Shown here in pieces: positions 35,496 through 43,774 of a DNA stretch of 64,000 nucleotides. The stretch covers positions 496,001-560,000 of the forward strand of contig NZ_BNBI01000002.1 in NCBI RefSeq assembly GCF_014655295.1, given 5' to 3'. This stretch comes from Streptomyces fumanus. GTDB taxonomy: Bacteria > Actinomycetota > Actinomycetes > Streptomycetales > Streptomycetaceae. Below the pieces are notes generated by a model that saw only the letters and a list, made by a program, of their open reading frames with translations, was not told the origin of the DNA and ran no database searches. The first letter of the stretch is position 1; every line of letters starts with the position of its first letter. Both the position numbers and the translations under genes were made by a program.

Positions 35496-36953
35496 TCAGC
35501 CCTTGAGGGCGGCCATCCACGCCTCGACCTCGTCGGAGCGGCGCGGCAGCGCGGCCGACAGGTTCCGGTTGCCGTCCTCCGTGACCAGGATGTCGTCCTC
35601 GATGCGGACGCCGATGCCCCGGTACTCCTCCGGCACGGTCAGGTCGTCGGCCTGGAAGTACAGCCCCGGCTCCACGGTGAGCACCATGCCGGGCTCCAGC
35701 GTCCCGTCGACGTACGCCTCCACCCGCGCGGCGGCGCAGTCGTGGACGTCCATGCCGAGCATGTGACCGGTGCCGTGCAGCGTCCAGCGGCGCTGCAGGC
35801 CCAACTCCAGCACCCGCTCCACCGGACCCTCCACGAGCCCCCACTCGACCAGCTTCTCGGTCAGCACCCGCTGCGCGGCGTCGTGGAAGTCGCGGTACTT
35901 GGCGCCCGGTCGCACCGCCGCGATCCCGGCCTCCTGGGCCTCGTAGACCGCGTCGTAGACCTTCTTCTGGATCTCGCTGTACCGGCCGCTGACCGGCAGC
36001 GTGCGGGTGACGTCGGCGGTGTAGTACGTGTGCGTCTCCACGCCCGCGTCCAGCAGCAGCAGGTCGCCGGAGCGGACCGGGCCGTCGTTGCGCACCCAGT
36101 GCAGGGTGCAGGCGTGCGGGCCGGCGGCGGCGATGGTGCCGTAGCCGACGTCGTTGCCCTCCACGCGGGCGCGCAGGAAGAACGTGCCCTCGATGTAGCG
36201 CTCGCTGGTCGCCTCGGCCTTGTCGAGGACCTTCACCACGTCCTCGAAACCGCGCACGGTCGAGTCGACCGCCTTCTGCAGCTCGCCGATCTCGAAGCCG
36301 TCCTTCACCAGGCGGGCCTCGGAGAGGAAGACGCGCAGCTCCTCGTCGCGCTCGGCGGTGACCTTGTCGGTCAGGGCGGCCTCGACACCGGCGTCGTAGC
36401 CGCGCACGACGCGGACCGGGCCGGTGGCCTCGCGCAGCCTGCCCGGCAGTTCCCGCACGTCGGCGGCGGGGATGCCGTACAGCTTCGCGGCCTCGGTGAG
36501 GGAGTGCCGGCGGCCGACCCACAGCTCGCCCTGGCCGTCCAGCCAGAACTCGCCGTTCTCCCGGTCGGAGCGCGGCAGCAGGTAGATGGTGGCCTCGTGC
36601 CCCTCGCCCTTGGGCTCCATGACCAGGACGCCGTCCTCGGTCTGGTTGCCGGTGAGGTACGCGTACTCGACGGAGGCGCGGAAGGGGTACTCCGTGTCGT
36701 TGGAGCGGGTCTTCAGGTTGCCCGCCGGGATCACCAGGCGGTCACCGGGGAAGCGGGCGGAGAGCGCGGCGCGGCGGGCGGCGGTCTCGGCGGCCTGGGC
36801 GATCGGCTCCAGGTCGCGCAGCTCGGTGTCGGCCCAGCCGGACTTCATGTTCTCGGCCAGCTCGTCGGAGACGCCCGGGTACAGGCCGTTCTTCCGCTGC
36901 TTGATCGGCTCTTCCTCGGTGGTCTCCGGGGTCTCCGGAAGCTCCTCCGCCAC
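35496..36953 (-). CDS. pepP: Xaa-Pro aminopeptidase
   Basis: A 485-aa M24-family metallopeptidase. The N-terminal aminopeptidase-P domain carries RFPGDRLVIPAG. The pita-bread catalytic domain carries the metal ligands: DAGVETHTYYTADVTRT (two Asp), HGTGHMLGMDVHD (His), and Glu residues in LTVEPGLYFQ and GIGVRIEDD. It removes an N-terminal residue before proline. I prefer the GTG at 36953 (GAGGAGG 6 nt upstream) to the ATG at 36959, which touches that site. It converges with the RsbW-like gene. Confidence 0.94.
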   Translation of the reverse strand: MAEELPETPETTEEEPIKQRKNGLYPGVSDELAENMKSGWADTELRDLEPIAQAAETAARRAALSARFPGDRLVIPAGNLKTRSNDTEYPFRASVEYAYLTGNQTEDGVLVMEPKGEGHEATIYLLPRSDRENGEFWLDGQGELWVGRRHSLTEAAKLYGIPAADVRELPGRLREATGPVRVVRGYDAGVEAALTDKVTAERDEELRVFLSEARLVKDGFEIGELQKAVDSTVRGFEDVVKVLDKAEATSERYIEGTFFLRARVEGNDVGYGTIAAAGPHACTLHWVRNDGPVRSGDLLLLDAGVETHTYYTADVTRTLPVSGRYSEIQKKVYDAVYEAQEAGIAAVRPGAKYRDFHDAAQRVLTEKLVEWGLVEGPVERVLELGLQRRWTLHGTGHMLGMDVHDCAAARVEAYVDGTLEPGMVLTVEPGLYFQADDLTVPEEYRGIGVRIEDDILVTEDGNRNLSAALPRRSDEVEAWMAALKG

Positions 36954-37065
36954 GGTCATCCTCCTCGATACGGCACTGGACCACCCCCCATCGTACGGTC
37001 GGACGGAAGGGGGCCCAGGGGCGAAGGACCTGTTACACCTGGCCTTACTCGAACTACATCTGGCC

Positions 37066-38502
37066 TTACTCGAAGCCGACCGCCAACAGGACGACGTCCT
37101 CCTCGGAGTCGGCCCGGTCGGCCCCGTCCGGCAGGACGGTCCGCAGGACGTGGTCGGCGACGGCCTCCGGATCGTGCCGCTTGGCGCGGGGGACGCCGGC
37201 CGCCGCCGCGTGCAGCCGGGCGAAGGCGCGGTCGGCCGGGTCGCCGGTGCGGCGCAGCAGCCCGTCGGTGTACAGCAGAACCGTCTCTTCAGGCTCTGCC
37301 TGCACCTCCACGCTGGGCGCCTCCCAGCAGGCCAGCATGTTCAGCGGCGCGGAGAGGGAGGTCTCCACGAACTCGGTGCGCCGGGCGCCGGTCAGCAGCG
37401 GCGGGCAGTGCCCGGCGCCGGCCAGCGTGATCCGGCGCAGCGCGGGCTCGCAGTACCCGAACAGGGCGGTCGCCGAGCGGGCCGGTTCGGTGAGCCGGAG
37501 CAGCAGCTCCAGGTCGGACAGGACGGCGACCGGGTCCTCGCCCTCCATCACCGCGTACGCCCGCAGGGAGGCGCGCAGCCGGCCCATCGCGGCGACCGCG
37601 CCCGGCCCCGACCCGGTGACGGAGCCGACGCTGAGGCCGAGCGCCGCGTCCGGCAGCGCCAGCGCGTCGTACCAGTCGCCGCCGCCGCGCGGCCCGGTGC
37701 GGTGCCGGACGGCGATCCGGACCCCGGACACCCGCGGCAGCCGGGACGGCAGCAGCTCCTCGGCGAGGGCCGCCATGCACGCGCGCGTGCGCTCCGTCTC
37801 CAGCAGCCGGGCGAGGTGTTCGGCGGCGTAGCGGACGTACAGCCCGGCCAGGTGCCGCTGCCGCTCGCGGGGCTCGGCGGGCTCGTCGTACAGCCAGACG
37901 GCGGCTCCCAGGCGGCCGGCGTCGGTGCGCAGGGGGAGCGCGAAGCTGGCGGCGTAGCCGAGGCGGACGGCGACCTCGCGCTGCCGGGGGTCCAGTCCCT
38001 CCTCGGCGAACAGGTCGGGCTCGGCGATCCCGGCCTCGCCGACCGGCAGCCCCTCCAGGATCCGCCCGTACGCCGAGGCGCCGCGCGGGACGGTCTCCAG
38101 GTGGCCGAGGTCGGCGCGGGCCAGTCCCAGGCCGGTCGTGGTGTCGGGGCCGAGTCCGTCGGCCGGTTCCAGTACGACGAGGCCGCGCCGGGCGCCGACC
38201 AGGGCGGCACCGGCCCGCAGCAGTTCCTGCGCCGCGTCGGCGAGGGAGCCCGTACGGGCCAGCCGTTCGGTCAGTTCGTGCAGCGTGGTCAGGTCGGAGA
38301 CCCAGCCGGCCAGCCGGTCCTGGAGGAGGGCGCCCGGTGCGGCGGGGGAGGCCGGCCGTGTGACCGGTGTGACAGACGCGACAGTGTGTGCCGGTGGGGG
38401 AACCGTTGAATCGATTCCAGCCACTTTCGGAGGCAGCGGGGCGTTCATGGCAACCGGCTTTCCGACCGGCGCATACTGCTCAAAAGCATTGCGAACCCCC
38501 AT
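37066..38502 (-). CDS. GAF-domain PP2C-type (SpoIIE) serine phosphatase
   Basis: A 478-aa protein: an unstructured N-terminus, a GAF domain (about 95-230) and a PP2C/SpoIIE phosphatase domain (about 250-478). The metal-binding signatures are GGDWYDALAL, LLYTDGLLRR and a C-terminal DSEEDVVLLAV. Such proteins dephosphorylate anti-anti-sigma factors and counter RsbW-like kinases; two such kinases lie within 6 kb, but a functional pairing is inference. The ATG at 38502 lacks a strong ribosome-binding site. The last 15 bases (CTGGCCTTACTCGAA on the + strand) are duplicated just beyond the stop. Confidence 0.9.
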   Translation of the reverse strand: MGVRNAFEQYAPVGKPVAMNAPLPPKVAGIDSTVPPPAHTVASVTPVTRPASPAAPGALLQDRLAGWVSDLTTLHELTERLARTGSLADAAQELLRAGAALVGARRGLVVLEPADGLGPDTTTGLGLARADLGHLETVPRGASAYGRILEGLPVGEAGIAEPDLFAEEGLDPRQREVAVRLGYAASFALPLRTDAGRLGAAVWLYDEPAEPRERQRHLAGLYVRYAAEHLARLLETERTRACMAALAEELLPSRLPRVSGVRIAVRHRTGPRGGGDWYDALALPDAALGLSVGSVTGSGPGAVAAMGRLRASLRAYAVMEGEDPVAVLSDLELLLRLTEPARSATALFGYCEPALRRITLAGAGHCPPLLTGARRTEFVETSLSAPLNMLACWEAPSVEVQAEPEETVLLYTDGLLRRTGDPADRAFARLHAAAAGVPRAKRHDPEAVADHVLRTVLPDGADRADSEEDVVLLAVGFE

Positions 38503-39068
38503 GTCTTCTGCGCCGCCAGCAGTGTCTCCACATGTACACGCACTCGTGAGGGGATGTCCAGCATTGTCCTGCTGGGATTCCTGGTGTCCGTGGGACGTGA
38601 GCGACTTCCTTCTCGACATCTTGCGCAAAATCAAAGTTGGCTTGAAACTACCCTGGAGGACGGCTTGTTGGGGTCGACTGGGGGTGCTCCACGGAGCGTC
38701 ACAGCGGTCGTGATGGGTACGTACTCGGTGAAAGCCGGGACCGGTGGCAAGCCACCCGGAACCCGGCGGTGCAACCGGGCGTCCTATCCACCGACGACCG
38801 TGCCCCATCCTCCCGTGGCGGAGGCGGAGAGAAATACGCGGGACGGCAAAACGCCAGACTTCGCCACCCCCGCGCCCCGCCCGTGCTTTTGATGGACGCA
38901 GTATGGACGGACCGGCCGCGGACGCAGCCAGTGCTCGGCCCATAGGGGTTCCCCTTGCCTCCAGCAGGGGTGTGATGCGCCAACAGCTACGCACAGCGAA
39001 GTGATCGACACATGGTGTGATGTGGACCACGGTGTTGCCAGGCGTGCAACGGAAAGGAACGAGCGCTC
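38503..39068. other. 566-bp divergent spacer with a structured segment
   Basis: Separates the PP2C gene from a rightward primase-polymerase-like gene. Around 38734-38767 GCCGGG pairs with CCCGGC enclosing GGTGG-CAAG-CCACC, giving a compact nested hairpin. CGGCGGTGCAACCGGGCG follows. No tRNA and no riboswitch class that I can name matches. No convincing ORF is present. Confidence 0.5.
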
Positions 39069-39731
39069 ATGCGCGAGATCCTCGGAAGGCGACGCGGGCT
39101 CCTGTCCCAGCGCGACACAGGGCCTGACCTGCTCAGCGCGGCCCTGACCTGCGCCACGGAATGGCAGTGGCCCGTCCTCCCGGGCGTGGCGGCGGACCTG
39201 CGGGGGCGTTCCCGCTGCTGCTGCCCCGACCCGGAGTGCACGGTGCCCGGAGCGCATCCCTTCGACCCCGGCCTCCTCGCGGCCAGCACCGACGCGCGCA
39301 TGGTGCGCTGGTGGTGGACCAACCGCCCGGCGGCACCGATCGTCCTGGCCACCGGCGGCACGGCACCCTGCGCGGTCTCCCTGCCCGCGCTGCCGGCCGC
39401 CCGCGCCCTGACCGCGCTCGACCGGACCGGCATCCGCCTCGGCCCGGTCGTCGCCTCCCCGACCCGCTGGTCGATCCTGGTCAAGCCGTACTCCATGGCG
39501 CAGTTGGGCGAGCTGCTCTACGCCAAGGACTTCGTCCCCGGCTCCCTGCGCTTCCACGGCGAGGGCGGCTACCTCGCGCTGCCGCCGTCGGAGACCGGCC
39601 GGGGCACCGTCCGCTGGGAGCGGGCCCCGCTGCCCGGCTCGGCCTCCCCCTGGGTGCCCGACGTCGAGGCCGTGGTCGACGCGGTGGTCGACGCCCTCAC
39701 TCGTACGGGTGTGAGCGCGCCCGAGTTGTAG
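39069..39731 (+). CDS. Bifunctional primase-polymerase-like protein (probably degenerate)
   Basis: A 220-aa protein similar in layout to the N-terminal Prim-Pol (AEP) domain of Streptomyces and plasmid proteins: ALTCATEWQWPVLPG at the start, a Cys cluster (CCCPDPECTVPGAHPF) and ARMVRWWWTNRPAAPIVLATGG. The hhDhD catalytic motif of active enzymes is not visible; the corresponding strand reads GIRLGPVV. It may therefore be non-catalytic. The ATG has AAGGAA 10 nt upstream. Its paralogue at 46963-47829 keeps the motif. Confidence 0.8.
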   Translation: MREILGRRRGLLSQRDTGPDLLSAALTCATEWQWPVLPGVAADLRGRSRCCCPDPECTVPGAHPFDPGLLAASTDARMVRWWWTNRPAAPIVLATGGTAPCAVSLPALPAARALTALDRTGIRLGPVVASPTRWSILVKPYSMAQLGELLYAKDFVPGSLRFHGEGGYLALPPSETGRGTVRWERAPLPGSASPWVPDVEAVVDAVVDALTRTGVSAPEL

Positions 39732-39786
39732 CGGCGCCCGGCGCGGGCGGGCCCGGTGCCCGGCCGCGGTCGTTATCGTCCGCCTC

Positions 39787-40557
39787 ATGCCGCTGCACCC
39801 TGGAGAGCCACGCGCGGACGCCGGACGCCACCGCGCCGGTCCGGACGCCCGGCGGCTGCGGCTGTTCGCCCTGGTGGGGGTGGTCACGGGCGCGGTCGTC
39901 CTGCCGTACGCCGTGGCCACGGCCGGCTCCGAACGCGGCCGGCCGGGCGGCACACCGCCGGACCGGGACGACCGGACCGCCGGAGTCCTGGAGGGCACCG
40001 GCACCCTGGGCGCCGCCCGCGCCGGGGACGGCACCGGTACGGGAGACGGTACGGGCCCGGAGGACGACGCCGGTGCCGCCGCGGCCGCCGCGGCCGCCGC
40101 GGCCGGTGGCGGCACCCCGGCCGGGGACGGCGAGGGGCCGTGGCGAGCCGGGGGCGACGCGCCGGACGCCGGGCCCTCCCCCACCGCGACGGCACTGGCC
40201 CCGGGCCTCGCCACCACCGCGCGCTGCGGACCCGAACTGGCCTCCCCCGAGGGCATCGAGGCACAGACCTGCGTCCTCACCCAGGGTGAGCGGACCTGGG
40301 GGCGGACCTACTACCGCAATGTGACCGCGCGCCCCCTGGACGCGGTGCTGAGTCTGCTGGGGCCCGCGGGCCGCACCCTCCGCACGCGCTGCCCGGTGGC
40401 CGCCGGGGACGCGCCGGAGTCGTGCGACACACCACGGGAACGTGCCCGGGGCCCCGCGGGTTCCTACACGGCCGTCGCGGAGTTCGCGGACCGGGCCGGC
40501 TACGGCCCGCTGCTGCTCCGCACCGGAAGCAACTCCCCCGCGAGAACGGGCAGTTGA
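39787..40557 (+). CDS. Single-pass secreted/membrane protein of unknown function
   Basis: A 256-aa protein with one N-terminal hydrophobic helix (about 25-43, LFALVGVVTGAVVLPYAVA), a Gly/Thr/Asp/Ala-rich linker that includes a ten-alanine run, and a C-terminal domain with four Cys (ARCGPE, EAQTCVL, RTRCPVA, ESCDTP) that could form two disulfides in an extracytoplasmic beta fold. I do not recognise it. It starts 55 bp after the primase-like gene without a visible ribosome-binding site. Confidence 0.7.
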   Translation: MPLHPGEPRADAGRHRAGPDARRLRLFALVGVVTGAVVLPYAVATAGSERGRPGGTPPDRDDRTAGVLEGTGTLGAARAGDGTGTGDGTGPEDDAGAAAAAAAAAAGGGTPAGDGEGPWRAGGDAPDAGPSPTATALAPGLATTARCGPELASPEGIEAQTCVLTQGERTWGRTYYRNVTARPLDAVLSLLGPAGRTLRTRCPVAAGDAPESCDTPRERARGPAGSYTAVAEFADRAGYGPLLLRTGSNSPARTGS

Positions 40558-40597
40558 CACCCGACTGCGGACCGTGAACGCCCGGAGGTACGCAAAG

Positions 40598-40689
40598 GCC
40601 CGGTTGCTGGCGACGGGGGATGCACCAGCAACCGGGCTACTCGAACGGTAACAAGAGATCGGCGGTTAGCAAATTCGATCTCTGCTTTT
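40598..40689 (+). ncRNA. Candidate small RNA or double-hairpin element
   Basis: Hairpin A: GCCCGGTTGCTGG (40598-40610) and CCAGCAACCGGGC (40625-40637), 13 bp perfect, loop CGACGGGGGATGCA. Hairpin B: AGAGATCG (40654-40661) and CGATCTCT (40676-40683), 8 bp perfect, followed by GCTTTT. The pair sits in a convergent spacer. It could be a small RNA ending at a terminator or simply tandem terminators. The purine-rich loop of A resembles hairpins I associate with other Streptomyces intergenic regions. Confidence 0.5.
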
Positions 40690-40803
40690 CCGGTCACCGA
40701 CTGGCTTGTCCCAAGGGGGAGTTGTGACTGGAGTCACCCGCCCGGCGCGCCGCCCCCCGACCGGCCCGCCGGCGGCGGCGCGGCGCACCCGCGCGGGCGG
40801 CCG

Positions 40804-41766
40804 TCAACTGAGCGTGACCTGCCGGTTGGTGAGACCGCCGCGGGCCCGCCGCTCCTCCGCGGTGAGCGGCGCCTCGGCGGCCAGGGCCTCGGCGAGCCGC
40901 TCGGCGAACTCGGCGGCGGGCTTCTCCACGTCCTGCGCCGTGACCCCGCTCGGCAGGTCCCAGACCGGCACGGTCAGCCCGTGGGCGCGGAAGGAGCCGA
41001 CCAGCCGGGTGCCCTCGCCGAGGGAGGACCGCCCCGCCGCGTGCAGCCTGGCCAGGGCGTCCAGCAGGCGCTCCTCCTCGTGCGGCATGACCCAGCGCAG
41101 GTGGTTCTTCTCCGGGGTCTCGCACCAGTACGCGGCGTCGACCCCCGCCAGCTTGACGGTCGGGATGGCCGCGGCGTTGGCCCGCTCCAGGGAGGCGGAC
41201 ACCTCCGGAGTGGCGTTCTGCGCGTCCGGGACCCAGAACTCGAATCCGTCATGCACCACTGGCTCGAAAGCGCCCTCGGGGGCGAGTACGTCCTGCAGCC
41301 GGGGTCCGTCGGCCGGCGCCCGGCGGGCCTGCACCGGGGTGCCCGGCTCGGCGGTCAGCGCGCGCCGCAGGGTGTCGGCGAGGTCGCGGCTGATGTCCCC
41401 GGAGGCCGTGTCGTTCTGCAGGCCCAGGAGGACCGAGCCGTCGTCGCGGCGCAGGGCCGGCCAGGCCATCGGCAGGACGGTCGCCAGGGTGACGGACGGG
41501 ACGCCCTCGGGGAGGCCGTCCTTCAGCGTCAGCTCGACGGTGGCCGCCGGGACCAGCTCGCGCAGGGCGACCCAGTCGCACTCGCCGGGCAGCCCCTCGA
41601 ACGGGCGCTGCACCAGCTCGGTCACGGCCTGTGCGGCGGCCCGGCCGTGGCATGCCTTGTAACGGCGGCCACTGCCGCAGGGGCAGGGCTCGCGGGCGCC
41701 GACCACCGGGATCTCTCCGTCGAGCTGAGGGCGCTTGGCCTTCGTCTGAGGTCGCTTCTTGGCCAT
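40804..41766 (-). CDS. SEC-C motif protein (DUF5926-like)
   Basis: A 320-aa protein. A zinc-binding SEC-C motif lies near residues 27-42 (PCPCGSGRRYKACHG), the rest being an alpha/beta domain of unknown role. SEC-C motifs occur at the end of SecA and in proteins that contact SecB, ribosomes or nucleic acid. A Lys/Arg-rich N-terminus (MAKKRPQTKAKRPQ) precedes it. The ATG has GGGAGA upstream. Widely conserved in Streptomyces by my recollection; function unknown. Confidence 0.85.
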   Translation of the reverse strand: MAKKRPQTKAKRPQLDGEIPVVGAREPCPCGSGRRYKACHGRAAAQAVTELVQRPFEGLPGECDWVALRELVPAATVELTLKDGLPEGVPSVTLATVLPMAWPALRRDDGSVLLGLQNDTASGDISRDLADTLRRALTAEPGTPVQARRAPADGPRLQDVLAPEGAFEPVVHDGFEFWVPDAQNATPEVSASLERANAAAIPTVKLAGVDAAYWCETPEKNHLRWVMPHEEERLLDALARLHAAGRSSLGEGTRLVGSFRAHGLTVPVWDLPSGVTAQDVEKPAAEFAERLAEALAAEAPLTAEERRARGGLTNRQVTLS

Positions 41767-41838
41767 CGTGGGGTCTCCCGGTTACGGCTTCTCGTACGGG
41801 CGCGAGCCTAGCCGTTCGCGGGATGAGCGAGGTGGGGC

Positions 41839-41883
41839 TGTGGACAACGCCGGGCGGGGCCCCGAGACCCTGGCTGTGGAGAA
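41839..41883. promoter_or_regulatory. Pair of DnaA-box-like sequences
   Basis: TGTGGACAA (41839-41847) is the reverse of the Streptomyces consensus TTGTCCACA. TGTGGAGAA (41875-41883) has one mismatch. They are 36 bp apart in the spacer upstream of the SEC-C gene. Confidence 0.5.
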
Positions 41884-41925
41884 GCCCCGAGCCGGGAACC
41901 GGCCCCGGGGGTCCCCCGATCAGCC

Positions 41926-42011
41926 CAGGTCGTCGAACGCGTCAACCAGGTCGCCGAACGCGTCAACCCAGGTCGTCGAATGGGTCACCCCAGGTCGTCG
42001 AACGCGTCCGC
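41926..42011. repeat. Four ~21-bp repeats at the end of an ATPase gene
   Basis: CAGGTCGTCGAACGCGTCAAC is repeated with small changes at 41926, 41947, ~41969 and ~41991. The last copy encodes the C-terminal ADAFDDLG of the neighbouring gene; the others lie beyond its stop. Confidence 0.85.
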
Positions 42012-42536
42012 GAAGTCCAGCCCCGGTATGTCGGACACCGCCGGGGCCGCGACCCGCGTGGCGAAGTCGGACCGCCGGTGCCCGGCGTCCGGGTCGTACA
42101 CGTCCTCGTGGACGACGGCCCAGACGGTGACCTCGCCGCAGGCGTCGTCCCGTACGCCCCAGTCGTCGGCGAGCGCGGTGATGATGTTGAGCCCCCGTCC
42201 GCCGTGCGCCGTGACCGACGGGGTCGCCGGGGCGGGGCGGGTCGGACCGCCGCCGTCCGTGACCTCGACGACCAGCCGGCCGCTCGGGTCCACCCGCCAG
42301 GCCGCACGGACGTCGCCGTCACCGGCCAGGGCGTCGCCCAGTGGTCGGCCGTGCTTGCACGCATTGCTCAAAAGTTCGGAAAGGATCAGTACGGCATCGT
42401 CGATGACCGATTCCGCCACCCCACCGCTGCGCAACTGATCACGCATCCGGTGTCTTGCTTCCCCCACGCCCGCAGGGCCATGGGGTACGGCCATGCTCGA
42501 CGACGTGGGCACCTCCTGTGCCACCACAAACGCCAC
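41985..42536 (-). CDS. RsbW-like ATP-binding protein (anti-sigma family)
   Basis: A 183-aa protein with HATPase_c boxes: LILSELLSNACKHG (N-box), VEVTDGGGPTRP (G1) and GGRGLNIITALAD (G2). It has an acidic C-terminal tail ending FADAFDDLG. The GTG at 42536 (start MAFVVAQEVPTSSS) has AAGGAGG 8 nt upstream. It belongs to the large Streptomyces family of orphan anti-sigma-type ATPases. The tail lies in a 21-bp repeat array that could lengthen or shorten it. Confidence 0.88.
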   Translation of the reverse strand: MAFVVAQEVPTSSSMAVPHGPAGVGEARHRMRDQLRSGGVAESVIDDAVLILSELLSNACKHGRPLGDALAGDGDVRAAWRVDPSGRLVVEVTDGGGPTRPAPATPSVTAHGGRGLNIITALADDWGVRDDACGEVTVWAVVHEDVYDPDAGHRRSDFATRVAAPAVSDIPGLDFADAFDDLG

Positions 42537-42674
42537 CCCCGAGACCTCCTTCGCCCCACGCCACGGTGTGGATGCCCCATTGGCCTGAAGCGGAAACCGG
42601 CCGATCCCCGCCCGGTGACGCACTCGAAACGGGCGGATACGCTCCGAACGCGCCGGTGCACACCCCGTAAGGGG

Positions 42675-43520
42675 TCAGAGATCGTCGCGGCCGGTGCGGC
42701 CCAGGTGGTCGAGGACCGCGCGGGGACGGTTGGTGATGACGGCGTCGACGCCGAGCGACGCGCACAGGTCCACGTCCCGGGTCTCGTTCACGGTCCACAC
42801 GTGCACCTGGTGGCCGGCCCGCTTCAGGCGCTCGACGTATCCGGGGTGGCTCCGCACGATCCGCAGCGAGGGGCCGGCGATGCCGACACCGAGAGGCAGC
42901 TTCCCGTCGCGCAGCCGGGGCGAGACGAACTGCATCAGGTAGACCGTCGGCAGCGTCGGCGAGGCCGCCCGCACCCGGTGCAGCGACCGCGCGGAGAAGC
43001 TCATCACGCGGACCGGGGACTCCTCCGCGCGGGGCGGCGCGTCCAGCCCGAACCGCTTGAGCAGCACCAGCAGCCGCTCCTCCACCTGACCCGCCCACCG
43101 CGTGGGGTGCTTGGTCTCGATGGCCAGCTCGACCCGGCGCCCGGCATCGGCCACGAGCTCCAGCAACCGCTCCAGGGTGAGTACGGAGGTCGCCTCCCGG
43201 TCCTCCGGCCGGTGCACCCAGTCCGGCTCCTCGTCGCGCACCCCGGCCCCCGCGCGGGTCTTCCAGGAACCGAAGTCCAGCGCGGCCAGGTCGGCCAGCT
43301 CCAGGGCGGAGACCGCGCCGCGGCCGTTGGACGTACGGTTGACGCGGCGGTCGTGGACACACACCAGGTGGCCGTCGGCGGTCAGGCGCACATCGCACTC
43401 CAGGGCGTCCGCCCCGTCCTCGATCGCCTTGCGGTACGCGGCCAGGGTGTGCTCCGGAGCCTCCTCCGAGGCCCCGCGGTGGGCGACGACCTGGAGCCGG
43501 TGCTGTCGTGCGTGGGTCAC
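42675..43520 (-). CDS. Glycerophosphodiester phosphodiesterase
   Basis: A 281-aa GDPD-family TIM-barrel: HRGASEEAPEHTLAAY (catalytic His), LECDVRLTADG (metal Glu and Asp) and VCVHDRRVNRTSNG (second catalytic His). A Lys/Glu pair follows in AIETKHP. It hydrolyses glycerophosphodiesters to glycerol-3-phosphate and an alcohol. No signal peptide, so probably cytoplasmic. The start is a GTG. Confidence 0.93.
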   Translation of the reverse strand: MTHARQHRLQVVAHRGASEEAPEHTLAAYRKAIEDGADALECDVRLTADGHLVCVHDRRVNRTSNGRGAVSALELADLAALDFGSWKTRAGAGVRDEEPDWVHRPEDREATSVLTLERLLELVADAGRRVELAIETKHPTRWAGQVEERLLVLLKRFGLDAPPRAEESPVRVMSFSARSLHRVRAASPTLPTVYLMQFVSPRLRDGKLPLGVGIAGPSLRIVRSHPGYVERLKRAGHQVHVWTVNETRDVDLCASLGVDAVITNRPRAVLDHLGRTGRDDL

Positions 43521-43774
43521 CGCGTCATGGTGCCACCGCGCGAGGGTAGACGGGGCACCAGGACGAGGACTTCCCGCCCGGTAGGCCCTAAATTACCGAT
43601 GTAAGTAAAGGCCGGGGACGCACAGCAACGCCTTATGGTGCTCTGACGGCCCGTGGGAAAAGCTGACGGCATACAAACCGACATGTGGAGCGGGACCCCG
43701 GGTCGGCGCGCACCAGCGTGGCCGAGCGCGACCGAGTGCGACCGAACGACAGCCGTGGATCGAGGAGAGAAGCT

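Noticed and set aside
38700-38830. Cobalamin or c-di-AMP riboswitch
   Set aside because: Some GC-rich stems are present, but the defining conserved loops of these classes are absent, and the flanking genes do not fit.
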